Both the position numbers and the translations under genes were made by a program. From NCBI RefSeq assembly GCF_004216695.1, contig NZ_SGXC01000002.1, positions 1,364,001-1,428,000 of the forward strand: a DNA stretch of 64,000 nt. The letters run 5' to 3'. A model generated the notes under the pieces. It did not search any database, had not been told where the DNA came from, and saw nothing but the letters and a program-made list of their open reading frames with translations. Shown here in pieces: positions 35,423-43,660 of the stretch (its first letter is position 1; each line of letters starts with the position of its first letter). Source of the stretch: Pigmentiphaga kullae. Its GTDB lineage: Bacteria > Pseudomonadota > Gammaproteobacteria > Burkholderiales > Burkholderiaceae_B.

Positions 35423-36409
35423 CTATTTGAGGGTGGCCTGCAGCACGTCGCCGTAGGCCTTGATGTCGCGGCGCAGCCGGGCGGCGAGTTCGGCCGGTTC
35501 CGCCGGATAGGGGTCGCCGGTCAGCGCGAACTTCTCTTTCATCGCCGGCTGGCGCAGCGCCGCGTTGAACTCGCGGGTCAGCCGCTCGACCACGGGCTGC
35601 GGCGTGCCCGTCGGCACGACGAACATGAAGTAGTTGGTGATCTCCAGGCCGGGATAGCCGCTCTCGGCCAGCGTGGGCACGTCCGGCAGCAGCGGATGGC
35701 GCTTGCCGCCCAGCGTCGCCAGCGGCACCAGCCTGCCCGACTTGATGTAGGGCTGGGCGAAATGCACGGGCATCAGCATGGTCTGGATCTGCCCGGCCAG
35801 CAGGTCCGTGTTCGCCGGCGCGAGCCCCTTGTAGGGCACGTCGACGAAATCCGCGCCGGTCAGCTTGCGCAGCTGGTGCAGGTGCACGAACCAGGGGCTG
35901 CCCGGACCCATGGTGCCGAAGTCGACGCCCTTGCCCGCGGTCGACAACCGCACCAGTTCCTTCACCGACCGCGCCGGCACCTTGGGATTGACCACCAGCA
36001 CCAGCGGCACCAGCGCTACGCCCGACACCGGCATGAAATCCTTCACCGCGTCGTACGGCACCTTGGCGCCCAGTACCTCGCTGGCATGCGGCAGATGGGC
36101 CATGGCCTCGTTGATGGCATGCGAGTCGGTGACCAGGCCGACGGTGTAGCCGTCGGCCTGCGCCCGGGCGACGGCATCCGTCCCGATGATCGTCGAGGCC
36201 CCGGGGCGGTTGTCGACGATGACCGTCTGCCTGAGGCTGGCGGACACCACCTCGGCCAGTGCCCGCGCCGCCGAATCCGCGTTGCCGCCCGCCGGATACG
36301 GCACCACGATGCGGATCGGCCTGGCCGGCCATTCCTGCGCGAACGCGGGCGTGAGGGTCGCGGCGGCCAGCGCCGCCATCGTGCAGAACGCACGTCGAAT
36401 GGCATTCAT
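35423..36409 (-). CDS. Bug/TctC-family periplasmic solute-binding protein
   Basis: A 328-residue Bug receptor and first gene of the phenol hydroxylase/meta-cleavage operon. The ATG at 36409 has AAGGAGA upstream; the frame extends further but without coding character. The signal peptide ends AFA, then QEWPARPIRIVVPYPAGGNADS and DNRPGAST follow. It probably binds the aromatic acid substrate of the pathway. The operon is divergent from the IclR gene, with the candidate operator about 85 nt upstream. Confidence 0.93.
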   Translation of the reverse strand: MNAIRRAFCTMAALAAATLTPAFAQEWPARPIRIVVPYPAGGNADSAARALAEVVSASLRQTVIVDNRPGASTIIGTDAVARAQADGYTVGLVTDSHAINEAMAHLPHASEVLGAKVPYDAVKDFMPVSGVALVPLVLVVNPKVPARSVKELVRLSTAGKGVDFGTMGPGSPWFVHLHQLRKLTGADFVDVPYKGLAPANTDLLAGQIQTMLMPVHFAQPYIKSGRLVPLATLGGKRHPLLPDVPTLAESGYPGLEITNYFMFVVPTGTPQPVVERLTREFNAALRQPAMKEKFALTGDPYPAEPAELAARLRRDIKAYGDVLQATLK

Positions 36410-36491
36410 GTCGTCTCCTTGGTTCTCGCCGGCGATGCCGCCGTGTCGAATGCGGGAGGAAGTCTGATGCCACCCCATACCCCTGTATAGT

Positions 36492-36510
36492 AGGTGCACC
36501 TGGTGCACCT
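36492..36510. promoter_or_regulatory. Perfect palindrome, candidate IclR operator
   Basis: AGGTGCACC, one T, then GGTGCACCT: a perfect 9-bp inverted repeat with a 1-nt spacer. Each arm contains the 8-bp palindrome GGTGCACC, giving two adjacent boxes. It lies 14 nt before the IclR ATG, with a TACTAT -10-like sequence beside it reading toward the Bug operon. Confidence 0.65.
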
Positions 36511-36524
36511 TCGAACGGAAAACC

Positions 36525-37352
36525 ATGTACCTGCTTACGGGAAAACCCGAGGACTCCGCCTACAAGGAAGTCCGTGGACTAAGCCGGGGGCTGGCGGTGT
36601 TGCGGGCGCTGAACGGCATGCCCGGGGGCATGGGCGGCGTGGTCGAGCTGGCCCGGCTGACCGGCCTGCATCGCACGACCGTCAAACGCCTGCTGGAGAC
36701 GCTCAGGCAGGAAGGCCTGGTCCACCACAAGGACGACGGCGCGCAGTACGCGCTCAGCTTCGAGGTGCGGCGGCTGGCCGAAGGCTATGTCGGCGCGGAC
36801 TGGATCGACAGGATCGCCTCGCCCGCCATGGCCGCGCACCTCAGCGCCCTGTCCTGGCCCAGCGACCTCGCCACGCCCGACGGCGGCTTCATGATCGTTC
36901 GGGAATCGACGCACCGCGCCAGCCTGCTGTCCCAGCACCGGGCCACCATCGGCACCCGCATCGCGATGCTGACCTCGGCCATCGGCCGGGCCTGGCTGGC
37001 CTATTGCTCGGACGAGGAAAGGGAAGCCACCCTGTCGCTGCTGCGGGAACGGAGCGACGCCATCGGCGCCGTCGCCCGCGACAAGGCATACGTCGGCCGC
37101 GTGCTGCGCGAAACCCGCCGGCGCGGCTACGCGGTCAACAAGGGGGAACTGGCGAACGAGGAAAGCGTCGCGGCGATCGCCTTTCCCATACGCCTGCGCG
37201 GCCACGCCATCGGCGCCATCAATCTCGTCCTGCAGCGCAACGTCGTCCCGGACCGGGAAATCTCGTCCCGCTACGTGCCGCTGCTGCGCATCCTGGCCGA
37301 AGAGATATCAGTCGGCGCGACGCGGCTGTCCCAGCGCGGCGATCCGTCTTAG
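36525..37352 (+). CDS. IclR-family transcriptional regulator (MhpR-like)
   Basis: A 275-residue IclR regulator. The winged helix-turn-helix covers about residues 18-75 (LARLTGLHRTTVKRLLETLRQEGLV). The effector domain includes RASLLSQHRATIGTRIAMLTSAIGRAWLA and SVAAIAFPIRL, in the style of MhpR and other aromatic-catabolism activators. It is divergent from the Bug-hydroxylase-mhpB-mhpC operon, which it probably activates in response to the aromatic inducer, and the palindrome between them is its likely site. Its 3' end overlaps the convergent GGDEF-EAL gene by 45 nt. Confidence 0.9.
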   Translation: MYLLTGKPEDSAYKEVRGLSRGLAVLRALNGMPGGMGGVVELARLTGLHRTTVKRLLETLRQEGLVHHKDDGAQYALSFEVRRLAEGYVGADWIDRIASPAMAAHLSALSWPSDLATPDGGFMIVRESTHRASLLSQHRATIGTRIAMLTSAIGRAWLAYCSDEEREATLSLLRERSDAIGAVARDKAYVGRVLRETRRRGYAVNKGELANEESVAAIAFPIRLRGHAIGAINLVLQRNVVPDREISSRYVPLLRILAEEISVGATRLSQRGDPS

Positions 37353-39413
37353 CGCGAACGAGGCCATCGGCTGCAGCAGGCCGCGGAAGGCCTCTTCGGA
37401 CAGGGGATGCGCCAGCAGGAAGCCCTGCGCCTCGTCGCATCCCAGTTCGATCAGGAAACGCATCTGCTTTTCGCTTTCCACGCCCTCTGCCACCACTTCC
37501 ATGTGCAGCGCGTGCGACAGCGTCACGATGGCCGACAGCAGCGCACGAGCCTCCGCCTCGTTGCGGTCCAGCTCCGAGGTGAACAGCCGGTCGACCTTGA
37601 TCTGCTTGACCTTGAACCGGTGCAGATAGGCCAGGCTCGAATAGCCCGCGCCGAAATCGTCGATCGCCATGTCGAAGCCGCGGGCGCGGAACCGGCTCAC
37701 GATCTCGGCCGTGCGTCCGGCGTTCAGCATGGCCACGGTCTCGGTGATCTCGAACATCACGAGGCGGCGCGGCACTTCCCGCTCGTCCAGGATGTCCTCG
37801 ACGCGCCCGATCAGGTCGGGCACGTTGAACTGTATGGGCGACAGATTGATCGAGATCTGGACCGGCTCCAGCCCGCGCCGCCGCCAGCCGTCGATGCAGC
37901 GGCACACTTCGCGTATCACCCAGTCGCCGATCTGGACGATCTGCCCGGAGCGTTCCGCGACGGTGATGAACTCCATGGGCGCCACGCTGCCGAAGGTCGG
38001 GTGGTGCCACCGTATCAGCGCCTCCGCGCCGCAGATCGCGCGCGTGGCCACGCTGAACTTGGGCTGGAACACCAGGCTGAACTGCCCTTCCTCGAGCGCG
38101 GCCTCCAGGTCCTGTTGCAGCATCAGCGTCCGCGCCGCGTTGGCATGCATGCCCGGCTCGAAGAAACAATAGGTGTTCCGGCCGGCCTGCTTGGCGCTAT
38201 ACATGGCGGCATCGGCGCAGTCCAGCAGCGCCTCGCTGTCGCGGGCATCCCCCGGGTGCATGGCGATCCCCATGCTCGCGCCGATCCTCAGGCGCGCCTG
38301 GCAGCCGACCATGTCGTCCCGCAGCACCCGCAGCAGCTTCTTGGCCACGGATGCCGCATCTCCCGGCGCCGATATGCCTCGCAGCAGTATGACGAACTCG
38401 TCGCCGCCTATGCGCGCGACCAGGTCGTCCTTGCGCACGTGCGACGACAGCAGCTGGGCACAGCCCTTGAGCAGGTCGTCCCCCACCGCGTGCCCGAGCG
38501 AATCGTTCACCGTCTTGAACCCATCCAGGTCCAGGAAGAAAACCGCGAATGCCGTCTTGTCTCGATCCGCGGCCTGGATCGCCTGGTTCATCTGCTCGAT
38601 CAGCATCAAGCGGTTCGGCAGCCCGGTCAGCGCATCGTGCATGCTGAGGTATTGCAACTGCCGGTTGGCCAGCCGCAGCGAGTCGGCCAGGCTGTTGGCG
38701 CGCCAGCCCAGCACCAGCAGGGTCCCCAGCAGCACGGCCAGCGACGAGCCGGACACCAGCATCGCCAGCCAGTTGGGGTCGATCTGGCTGGCCGACAGGC
38801 AGACGCTGCCAGGCGCGAACTGCGCCGCGCTCATGCCCGTATAGTGCATGCCGGTGATGGCGATGCCCATCACCAGCGCCGCGCCCAGGCGCTTGAAGGC
38901 GATGTAGGGTTCGTCCGAGCCGCGCAGCGCGACCCCCAGCCACAGCGCCACGACCGAGGCCGCGATGGCCAGGCCGACGGAAGCCAGCACGATCCATGGT
39001 ACGTAGCTGACCGCCGGCGCCATGTCCAGCGCCGCCATCCCCATGTAGTGCATGCCCGCGATGCCCATTCCCATGGCCACTCCGCCGGCCATGCAGCAGC
39101 GGAAACGGAAGCGGCCGCTGGCCGAGACGGCCAGCGCGAAGCCGGAGACCAGGACCGCGATCAACAGGGACAATACCGTGGGCCCGAGCGTGTACCCCAG
39201 CGGGATGGGCAGGGAAAAAGCCATCATCCCGATGAAATGCATCGACCAGATGCCCACCCCCATGGCGACGGCGCCGCCCACCAGCCAGGGCAGCCGGCGC
39301 TTCCACCCAGGCAGGGACGCGATCCGGCCGGTCAGCTCCAGCGCCGTATAGGCGGCCAGCGAGGCGACGACCAGGGAAAGAAACACCAGCAGGGGGTTAT
39401 AGACACCGTGCAT
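37308..39413 (-). CDS. MHYT-GGDEF-EAL membrane protein, c-di-GMP turnover
   Basis: A 701-residue protein. The N-terminal seven-helix MHYT sensor (about residues 1-240) has three motifs, MHFIGM, MHYMGM and MHYTGM, thought to bind copper and sense O2, CO or NO. An intact GGDEF sits at residues 336-340, preceded by an RKDD inhibitory site. An EAL domain (EAL at residues 464-466) retains DDFGAGYSSL and EVVAEGVE, so both synthesis and hydrolysis of c-di-GMP look possible. It resembles YkoW- and MucR-type proteins. It is on the minus strand 101 nt downstream of a second GGDEF gene. Confidence 0.93.
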   Translation of the reverse strand: MHGVYNPLLVFLSLVVASLAAYTALELTGRIASLPGWKRRLPWLVGGAVAMGVGIWSMHFIGMMAFSLPIPLGYTLGPTVLSLLIAVLVSGFALAVSASGRFRFRCCMAGGVAMGMGIAGMHYMGMAALDMAPAVSYVPWIVLASVGLAIAASVVALWLGVALRGSDEPYIAFKRLGAALVMGIAITGMHYTGMSAAQFAPGSVCLSASQIDPNWLAMLVSGSSLAVLLGTLLVLGWRANSLADSLRLANRQLQYLSMHDALTGLPNRLMLIEQMNQAIQAADRDKTAFAVFFLDLDGFKTVNDSLGHAVGDDLLKGCAQLLSSHVRKDDLVARIGGDEFVILLRGISAPGDAASVAKKLLRVLRDDMVGCQARLRIGASMGIAMHPGDARDSEALLDCADAAMYSAKQAGRNTYCFFEPGMHANAARTLMLQQDLEAALEEGQFSLVFQPKFSVATRAICGAEALIRWHHPTFGSVAPMEFITVAERSGQIVQIGDWVIREVCRCIDGWRRRGLEPVQISINLSPIQFNVPDLIGRVEDILDEREVPRRLVMFEITETVAMLNAGRTAEIVSRFRARGFDMAIDDFGAGYSSLAYLHRFKVKQIKVDRLFTSELDRNEAEARALLSAIVTLSHALHMEVVAEGVESEKQMRFLIELGCDEAQGFLLAHPLSEEAFRGLLQPMASFALRRIAALGQPRRAD

Positions 39414-39514
39414 GACCGTCGTCCCGGATGCGCATCCACCGTCGTTGTCGGGAGAACCCGCCCTTCTTATAGCAAAACATCCGTGGGCCAGTCACGCGTT
39501 TGCCCCCGGCAAGC

Positions 39515-40678
39515 TCAGGCTCCCGAACTGCGCCGGACGGCCCAGCCGGGCTCCTTGCCCACCACCCGATTCCGGCCCAGGCGCTTGGCCCGGGCCAGAC
39601 GCTCATCCACGGTCGCGTAGGCCTGCTCGAACGAGACGGCGTGCTCGAAGCTGCCCACGCCCAGGCTCACGGTGCATTGCAGCTCCGGCGCGATGTCCGA
39701 GAAATCCTGGGCCGCCGCCGCGGCGCGCAGCCGCTCGGCCACCCGCTTCGTCTCTTCTTCCGAGGCCTCGGGCAGCACCACCATGAACTCCTCGCCGCCG
39801 AACCTGCCCACCGCGTCGCCCGTGCGTATGCCCTGCTCCATGACCGCCGCCAGCCGCTTGAGCACCGCGTCCCCCACCGGATGGCCGTAGCGGTCGTTGA
39901 TCCGCTTGAAATGGTCCACGTCCGCCATGATCAGGCCATAGCTCTCGCACAGGGGCAGGCGCGCCGCCAGGAACTCGCCCAGCCCCGACCGGTTGTTCAT
40001 CCCCGTCAGCGGATCGCGGCGGCTGGCCTGGCTCAGGCTGGCGATGGTGCGCATCGACGTCAGCCCCAGCATCAGGAACGCCACGCCTATGCCGAAGAAA
40101 TAGAAGCTGGTCTGCGTGACCTCCCAGTAGAGCGAGTGCTCGTAGCCGTACCGGTCGCCCGGCTGCGTGCCAAGCATGGCCCGGGGGAACAGGCTGAGCG
40201 AGCAGGCGGCCACGCACCAGAACAGCAGCCGCTCCAGGGCGGTGCCCCGCGCCATGTGGCGGACCTGCCACAGCGCCAGCAGGAATACCAGGGCGGCGGC
40301 GATGTGCGTCGAAGCCACCCGCAGCCGGAACAGCGCCTCGTCATGCGCGCTGGCCATGCGGATGGTCAGCATGACCGCCAGCACGAGCGCGGCCGGCAGC
40401 CAGGGCAGCCGCCTGCCCTCCAGCGCCGTCAGGCCCCGCGCGAAGCAGAAGATCGCGCAGGCGTAGGCCGCGCCGGTCAACGCGATATTGGCCAGCCGCC
40501 AGGGCGGCCATGGCAGGATCTGCATGGAGATGCCGCTCGCGTAGCAGGCGAAGCCCGCGGCGAAGTACAGGAATTGCGGCTGGCGATGCGCGTAGCGCCA
40601 CGCGCCATAGAACATGGCCGCCAGCAGGAATGCGATCAGGGGATGGGCGAGCGCAAGCAAGGTGTCGTTGTTGTTCAT
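39515..40678 (-). CDS. Membrane-bound diguanylate cyclase
   Basis: A 387-residue protein. Six or seven hydrophobic helices cover about residues 8-215, without a recognised sensor motif. A GGDEF domain follows, with active site GGEEF at residues 294-298 and an RTGD allosteric inhibition site five residues before it. DPLTGMNNRSGL and ADVDHFKRINDRYGH are intact, so it should make c-di-GMP and be product-inhibited. It precedes the MHYT-GGDEF-EAL gene on the same strand. Confidence 0.92.
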   Translation of the reverse strand: MNNNDTLLALAHPLIAFLLAAMFYGAWRYAHRQPQFLYFAAGFACYASGISMQILPWPPWRLANIALTGAAYACAIFCFARGLTALEGRRLPWLPAALVLAVMLTIRMASAHDEALFRLRVASTHIAAALVFLLALWQVRHMARGTALERLLFWCVAACSLSLFPRAMLGTQPGDRYGYEHSLYWEVTQTSFYFFGIGVAFLMLGLTSMRTIASLSQASRRDPLTGMNNRSGLGEFLAARLPLCESYGLIMADVDHFKRINDRYGHPVGDAVLKRLAAVMEQGIRTGDAVGRFGGEEFMVVLPEASEEETKRVAERLRAAAAAQDFSDIAPELQCTVSLGVGSFEHAVSFEQAYATVDERLARAKRLGRNRVVGKEPGWAVRRSSGA

Positions 40679-40892
40679 GATGCCGCACTCGGTATGGAAC
40701 GGCTGCGGACCGGCCCACGCCGGTCTCCCGGGAGCATGGCCGGGTCGGTGCCCAATGCCGACGACCGGCCTCCTCGGAAGACATGATAGCGATACCGGAC
40801 AGGCCGCGGTTCAGCCAGTACCCCCGGCGCAACACCGGGGAAACTACGGGTAGAACAAGAAGCGCGGCCGCCCCGGCCATGCCCCGGCGTGC

Positions 40893-41108
40893 CTACCGCG
40901 CCGTCTTGTGCAGCGCCGATCCCTTATGCGCCGCGACATGGCTGGTCCTGTCGCTCTGGATCTCGTACTGCGGATCGTCCTTGCTGGCGCGGTGCGTGTG
41001 CCCCTTGTAATCGAAGTCCCTGGTGTGCACGCGGATGATGGTGCCGCTGACGATACCCGCCTCGGAATTCCAGCTTACGTGGTCGCCCACCTTGAATCGG
41101 TCCGCCAT
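40893..41108 (-). CDS. DUF2945 (hypervirulence-associated protein, TUDOR-like) protein
   Basis: A 71-residue basic protein of the DUF2945 family. KVGDHVSWNSEAGIVSGTIIRVHTRDFDYKG and DPQYEIQSDRTSHVAAHKGSALHK follow the standard pattern of this SH3/Tudor-like domain. Its function is unknown. An AGGAGG ribosome site precedes the ATG at 41108. It is 32 nt downstream of the DUF488 gene on the same strand, a common pairing. Confidence 0.88.
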   Translation of the reverse strand: MADRFKVGDHVSWNSEAGIVSGTIIRVHTRDFDYKGHTHRASKDDPQYEIQSDRTSHVAAHKGSALHKTAR

Positions 41109-41140
41109 GGAGGGTCCTCCTGTCAGCGAGCGCCGGCGGC

Positions 41141-41674
41141 TCAGGCGGCCGGCGCGTACGTCAATGCGCCGTCCCGGATCCGCGCCGCCGACGTGTACGG
41201 ATGGACTTCGCTCTTCCCCGTGCCCAGGATGTGCCTCACGCAGATACCCCGTACTTTCAGGTAGTCGGCGATCAGCGACCGGTGGCATCGCCACCACACG
41301 GCTTCCGCGCACATGATGGCGGTCCGCCGGCGGCGAGCCAATGCCAGCAGGCGCTCGATGCCTTCGCGAAAGGCATCGGTCTCCATGTAGTCCGCGTAGC
41401 CGCGGAACGACGAATTGCGCCAGACGGTGTTATGGGAGTCCGCAAGGGGCGGACGGCGGCCGCCCAGTTCCGGCAGCGGCACGTATTCCACCCCGGCCTG
41501 CGCGAGCGCATGGCGCAGCGCATCCGGATTGAAATGGGGATACTTGCGTGACCCCGCATGCCGCCGCACGTCGGCGATGGCCTCGATGTCATGGGCGGCC
41601 AGCATCGCCAGGAACACTTCCAGGGAATGCGTGGAATGCCCCACCGTCCACACTTCCAGCCCTGCCGTCTCCAT
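41141..41674 (-). CDS. DUF488 domain protein
   Basis: A 177-residue DUF488 protein, recognised from VWTVGHSTHSLEVFLAML, ADVRRHAGSRKYPHFN and the C-terminal AIMCAEAVWWRCHRSLIADYL. Its conserved Cys, Arg and His residues suggest an uncharacterised enzyme. The ATG at 41674 follows GGGAGCG; the frame upstream crosses the GGDEF remnant and is not coding. It is likely co-transcribed with the DUF2945 gene downstream. Confidence 0.89.
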   Translation of the reverse strand: METAGLEVWTVGHSTHSLEVFLAMLAAHDIEAIADVRRHAGSRKYPHFNPDALRHALAQAGVEYVPLPELGGRRPPLADSHNTVWRNSSFRGYADYMETDAFREGIERLLALARRRRTAIMCAEAVWWRCHRSLIADYLKVRGICVRHILGTGKSEVHPYTSAARIRDGALTYAPAA

Positions 41675-41705
41675 CGCCACGCTCCCTTCCGTTCGAATGA
41701 CTCCG

Positions 41706-41955
41706 CTACAAGGCCGCGCGCCGCAAAGTATTGCGCCCCTCGGCCTTGGCCTGATAAAGCGCGGCATCCACCTTGTCGAAGATCTCGGCGGTTATAGGCC
41801 TTGAAGTTGTCGACGTCGAGAATGGCCACGCACTTCAGCAACCCTTCGTCGGGCGCCTCGACGAAAGCGGGAAACTCCTGCGTATAGGCCCGGCGGTTGT
41901 GCACGCCCGACAACGGACAGGATCCAAAGATAGCGCACTCGCCGCGCCGGCGCAT
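41706..41955 (-). pseudogene. GGDEF-domain (diguanylate cyclase) remnant with internal deletion
   Basis: On the minus strand one frame encodes LSGVHNRRAYTQEF, then CVAILDVDNFKAYN, the first third of a GGDEF domain. It then shifts frame directly into EIFDKVDAALYQAKAEGRNTL and a stop at 41706, which is the last helix of a GGDEF domain. The middle of the domain, including the GG(D/E)EF active site, is missing, and the start has no initiator region, so the gene is 5'-truncated, internally deleted and frameshifted. It lies between the DUF488 and Bug genes. Confidence 0.8.
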
Positions 41956-41970
41956 CCCGGCCCGGCTCCG

Positions 41971-42933
41971 TCACTGGATCCGGATGTTCCGCTTGCGAAC
42001 GATCTCGCCCAGCTCGGCCTGGCTGCGCAGGAAGAACGCCCGGAACTGCTCGGGCGTACCGGGATCAGGAATGAAGCCCCGGTCACGCAGTTCCCGGTTC
42101 ACGTCGGGTTGTTGCAGCGTGTCGCGTATGGCCGCCGCCAGGGTATCCCGCACCTGCGGCGGCATGCCCTTGGGCGCCAGCACGCCCTGCCAGCTGTACA
42201 TGTCGAACCCCGGATAGCCGCTTTCGTCCACGGTGGGCACGTCGGGCAGGTACGGCAGGCGCTCCCGGGTGGACACCAGCAGGACCTTCAGCTTGCCCGT
42301 GCGCAGATAGGGCAGCGCCGTGGCCGGGTCGGAAAAATACAGATCGATCTGGCCGCCGAGGAGGTCGCGTATCGCCGGCGCGGCGCCCGGAAACGGCACA
42401 TGGGTCGGATGCACGCCCACCCGCGCGGCCAGGGCCTCCATGGTCAGGTGGTTCATCCCGCCCTGCCCCCAGCTTCCGTAGGTAAGCCGATCGCCTCGTT
42501 CCTTCATGTAGGCCAGAAGCCCCGCCGCGTCCGAAACCGGCAGGTCGCGGCGCGCCAGCAGGAGCAGCGGCGTGCGTACCAGCGGCGCCACGAAGTCCAG
42601 GTCGCGCTCGGCCGAGTATTTCAGGTCGGGATACAGCGCGGCGTTCACCGCGACCTGCTCGGCCGTGTTCATCACGGTGTAGCCGTCGCGGGCTGCCGAC
42701 AACAGCGCCTGCGTGCCGATGATGGTGTTGCCGCCCGGCCGGTTGTCCACCACGATCGCCTGGCCCAGCTTCTGCGACAGGCGCTGCGTGACGACCCGCG
42801 CCACGTTGTCGGCGCCGCCGCCGGCCGGATAGGGAACCAGCCATCTGATCGGATGCGCCGGGTAGGCCTGGGCAGCGGCAGCGCCGGCGGCCAGGCAGGA
42901 AAACAATGCGAACACCGCCGGAATGATCCGCAT
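41971..42933 (-). CDS. Bug/TctC-family periplasmic solute-binding protein
   Basis: A 320-residue Bug receptor with signal peptide cleavage near residue 21 (AAA), then QAYPAHPIRWLVPYPAGGGAD and DNRPGGNT. AGGAGG lies close before the ATG at 42933. It stands alone: no catabolic gene is adjacent on its strand. The upstream region is unusually AT-rich with paired ACGATCGT boxes, suggesting tight control by a TetR-like regulator encoded elsewhere. The ligand is unknown. Confidence 0.92.
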   Translation of the reverse strand: MRIIPAVFALFSCLAAGAAAAQAYPAHPIRWLVPYPAGGGADNVARVVTQRLSQKLGQAIVVDNRPGGNTIIGTQALLSAARDGYTVMNTAEQVAVNAALYPDLKYSAERDLDFVAPLVRTPLLLLARRDLPVSDAAGLLAYMKERGDRLTYGSWGQGGMNHLTMEALAARVGVHPTHVPFPGAAPAIRDLLGGQIDLYFSDPATALPYLRTGKLKVLLVSTRERLPYLPDVPTVDESGYPGFDMYSWQGVLAPKGMPPQVRDTLAAAIRDTLQQPDVNRELRDRGFIPDPGTPEQFRAFFLRSQAELGEIVRKRNIRIQ

Positions 42934-42949
42934 GGCGCCTCCTTTTATA

Positions 42950-43020
42950 AAACGATCGTTTAATTTTATTCAATATATCCCAAATATTGGGATACAAATC
43001 ATTATTTTTAATACGATCGT
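42950..43020 (-). promoter_or_regulatory. AT-rich promoter region with two ACGATCGT boxes and a central palindrome
   Basis: AAACGATCGTTT (42950-42961) is a perfect 12-bp palindrome 16 nt before the Bug start. A second ACGATCGT lies at 43013-43020 in TACGATCGTTT. Between them TATCCCAA and TTGGGATA form an 8-bp inverted repeat around ATA (42976-42994). The region is far richer in A+T than its surroundings. The spacing of 61 bp between boxes, about six helical turns, would let bound dimers face the same side. Confidence 0.6.
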
Positions 43021-43075
43021 TTCATAAAAAGGAAGCCGGCCGTGGCCGAGCGCCAGGTCGACGCGCGCTGCTTGC

Positions 43076-43495
43076 TTACTCGGGTATCCAGGCCGGATTG
43101 TGGACGGCTTCCCAGAGATGGCCGTCAGGGTCCTGGAAATAGCCGGCGTACCCGCCCCAGAACGTCGGCTGCGCCGGCTTCACCACGCGGGCGCCCGCCG
43201 CGGCGGCGCGGGCCATTACCGCATCGACCTCCTCGCGCGACGCGACGTTGTGGCCCAGGGTGAACTCGGTCGGACTGGGCCCGCTTCGTTCGATCCCGGC
43301 GTCGTGCGCGATGTCCGCCCGCGCGAACAGCGCCAGCCTGAGCCCCGGTTGCAGTTCGAAGAAGGCCACCGCGCCGTGTTCGAATTCCCTGCCTATGATG
43401 CCCTCGGTCGGCAGTCCCATGCCGTCGCGGTAGAACGCCACCGAGGCCTCCAGATCGTCCACGCCGATCGTGATCACGCTGATGCGTGGCTTCAT
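43076..43495 (-). CDS. VOC-family (glyoxalase-like) protein
   Basis: A 139-residue vicinal-oxygen-chelate protein. Two beta-alpha-beta-beta-beta modules are visible (ISVITIGVDDLEASVAFYRDG and the C-terminal FWGGYAGYFQDPDGHLWEAVHN). The closing FQDPDGHLWE provides a metal-ligand Glu and VAFFEL another. Members act as lyases, dioxygenases or resistance proteins; nothing here picks one. It lies between the isolated Bug gene and the divergent Crp-family regulator gene. Confidence 0.87.
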   Translation of the reverse strand: MKPRISVITIGVDDLEASVAFYRDGMGLPTEGIIGREFEHGAVAFFELQPGLRLALFARADIAHDAGIERSGPSPTEFTLGHNVASREEVDAVMARAAAAGARVVKPAQPTFWGGYAGYFQDPDGHLWEAVHNPAWIPE

Positions 43496-43660
43496 GTCCG
43501 CTCTCCTTTCGTCCCGTTCAATCCAGCATCATGCCGCAACGGAGCCGGGCCGGACCGCCGTACCAGGAAAACATGGGCGGCATCTGGATCAGCCAGCGGG
43601 CGAACCCATCGTGCTAGGATGGCCGCATCCCATTTTTCAGACCGGCCGCCGAAGCGAACA

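Noticed and set aside
40679-40892. Possible small gene between the diguanylate cyclase and DUF2945 genes
   Set aside because: Short frames here lack ribosome sites and recognisable sequence; it is best read as the upstream region of the cyclase gene.
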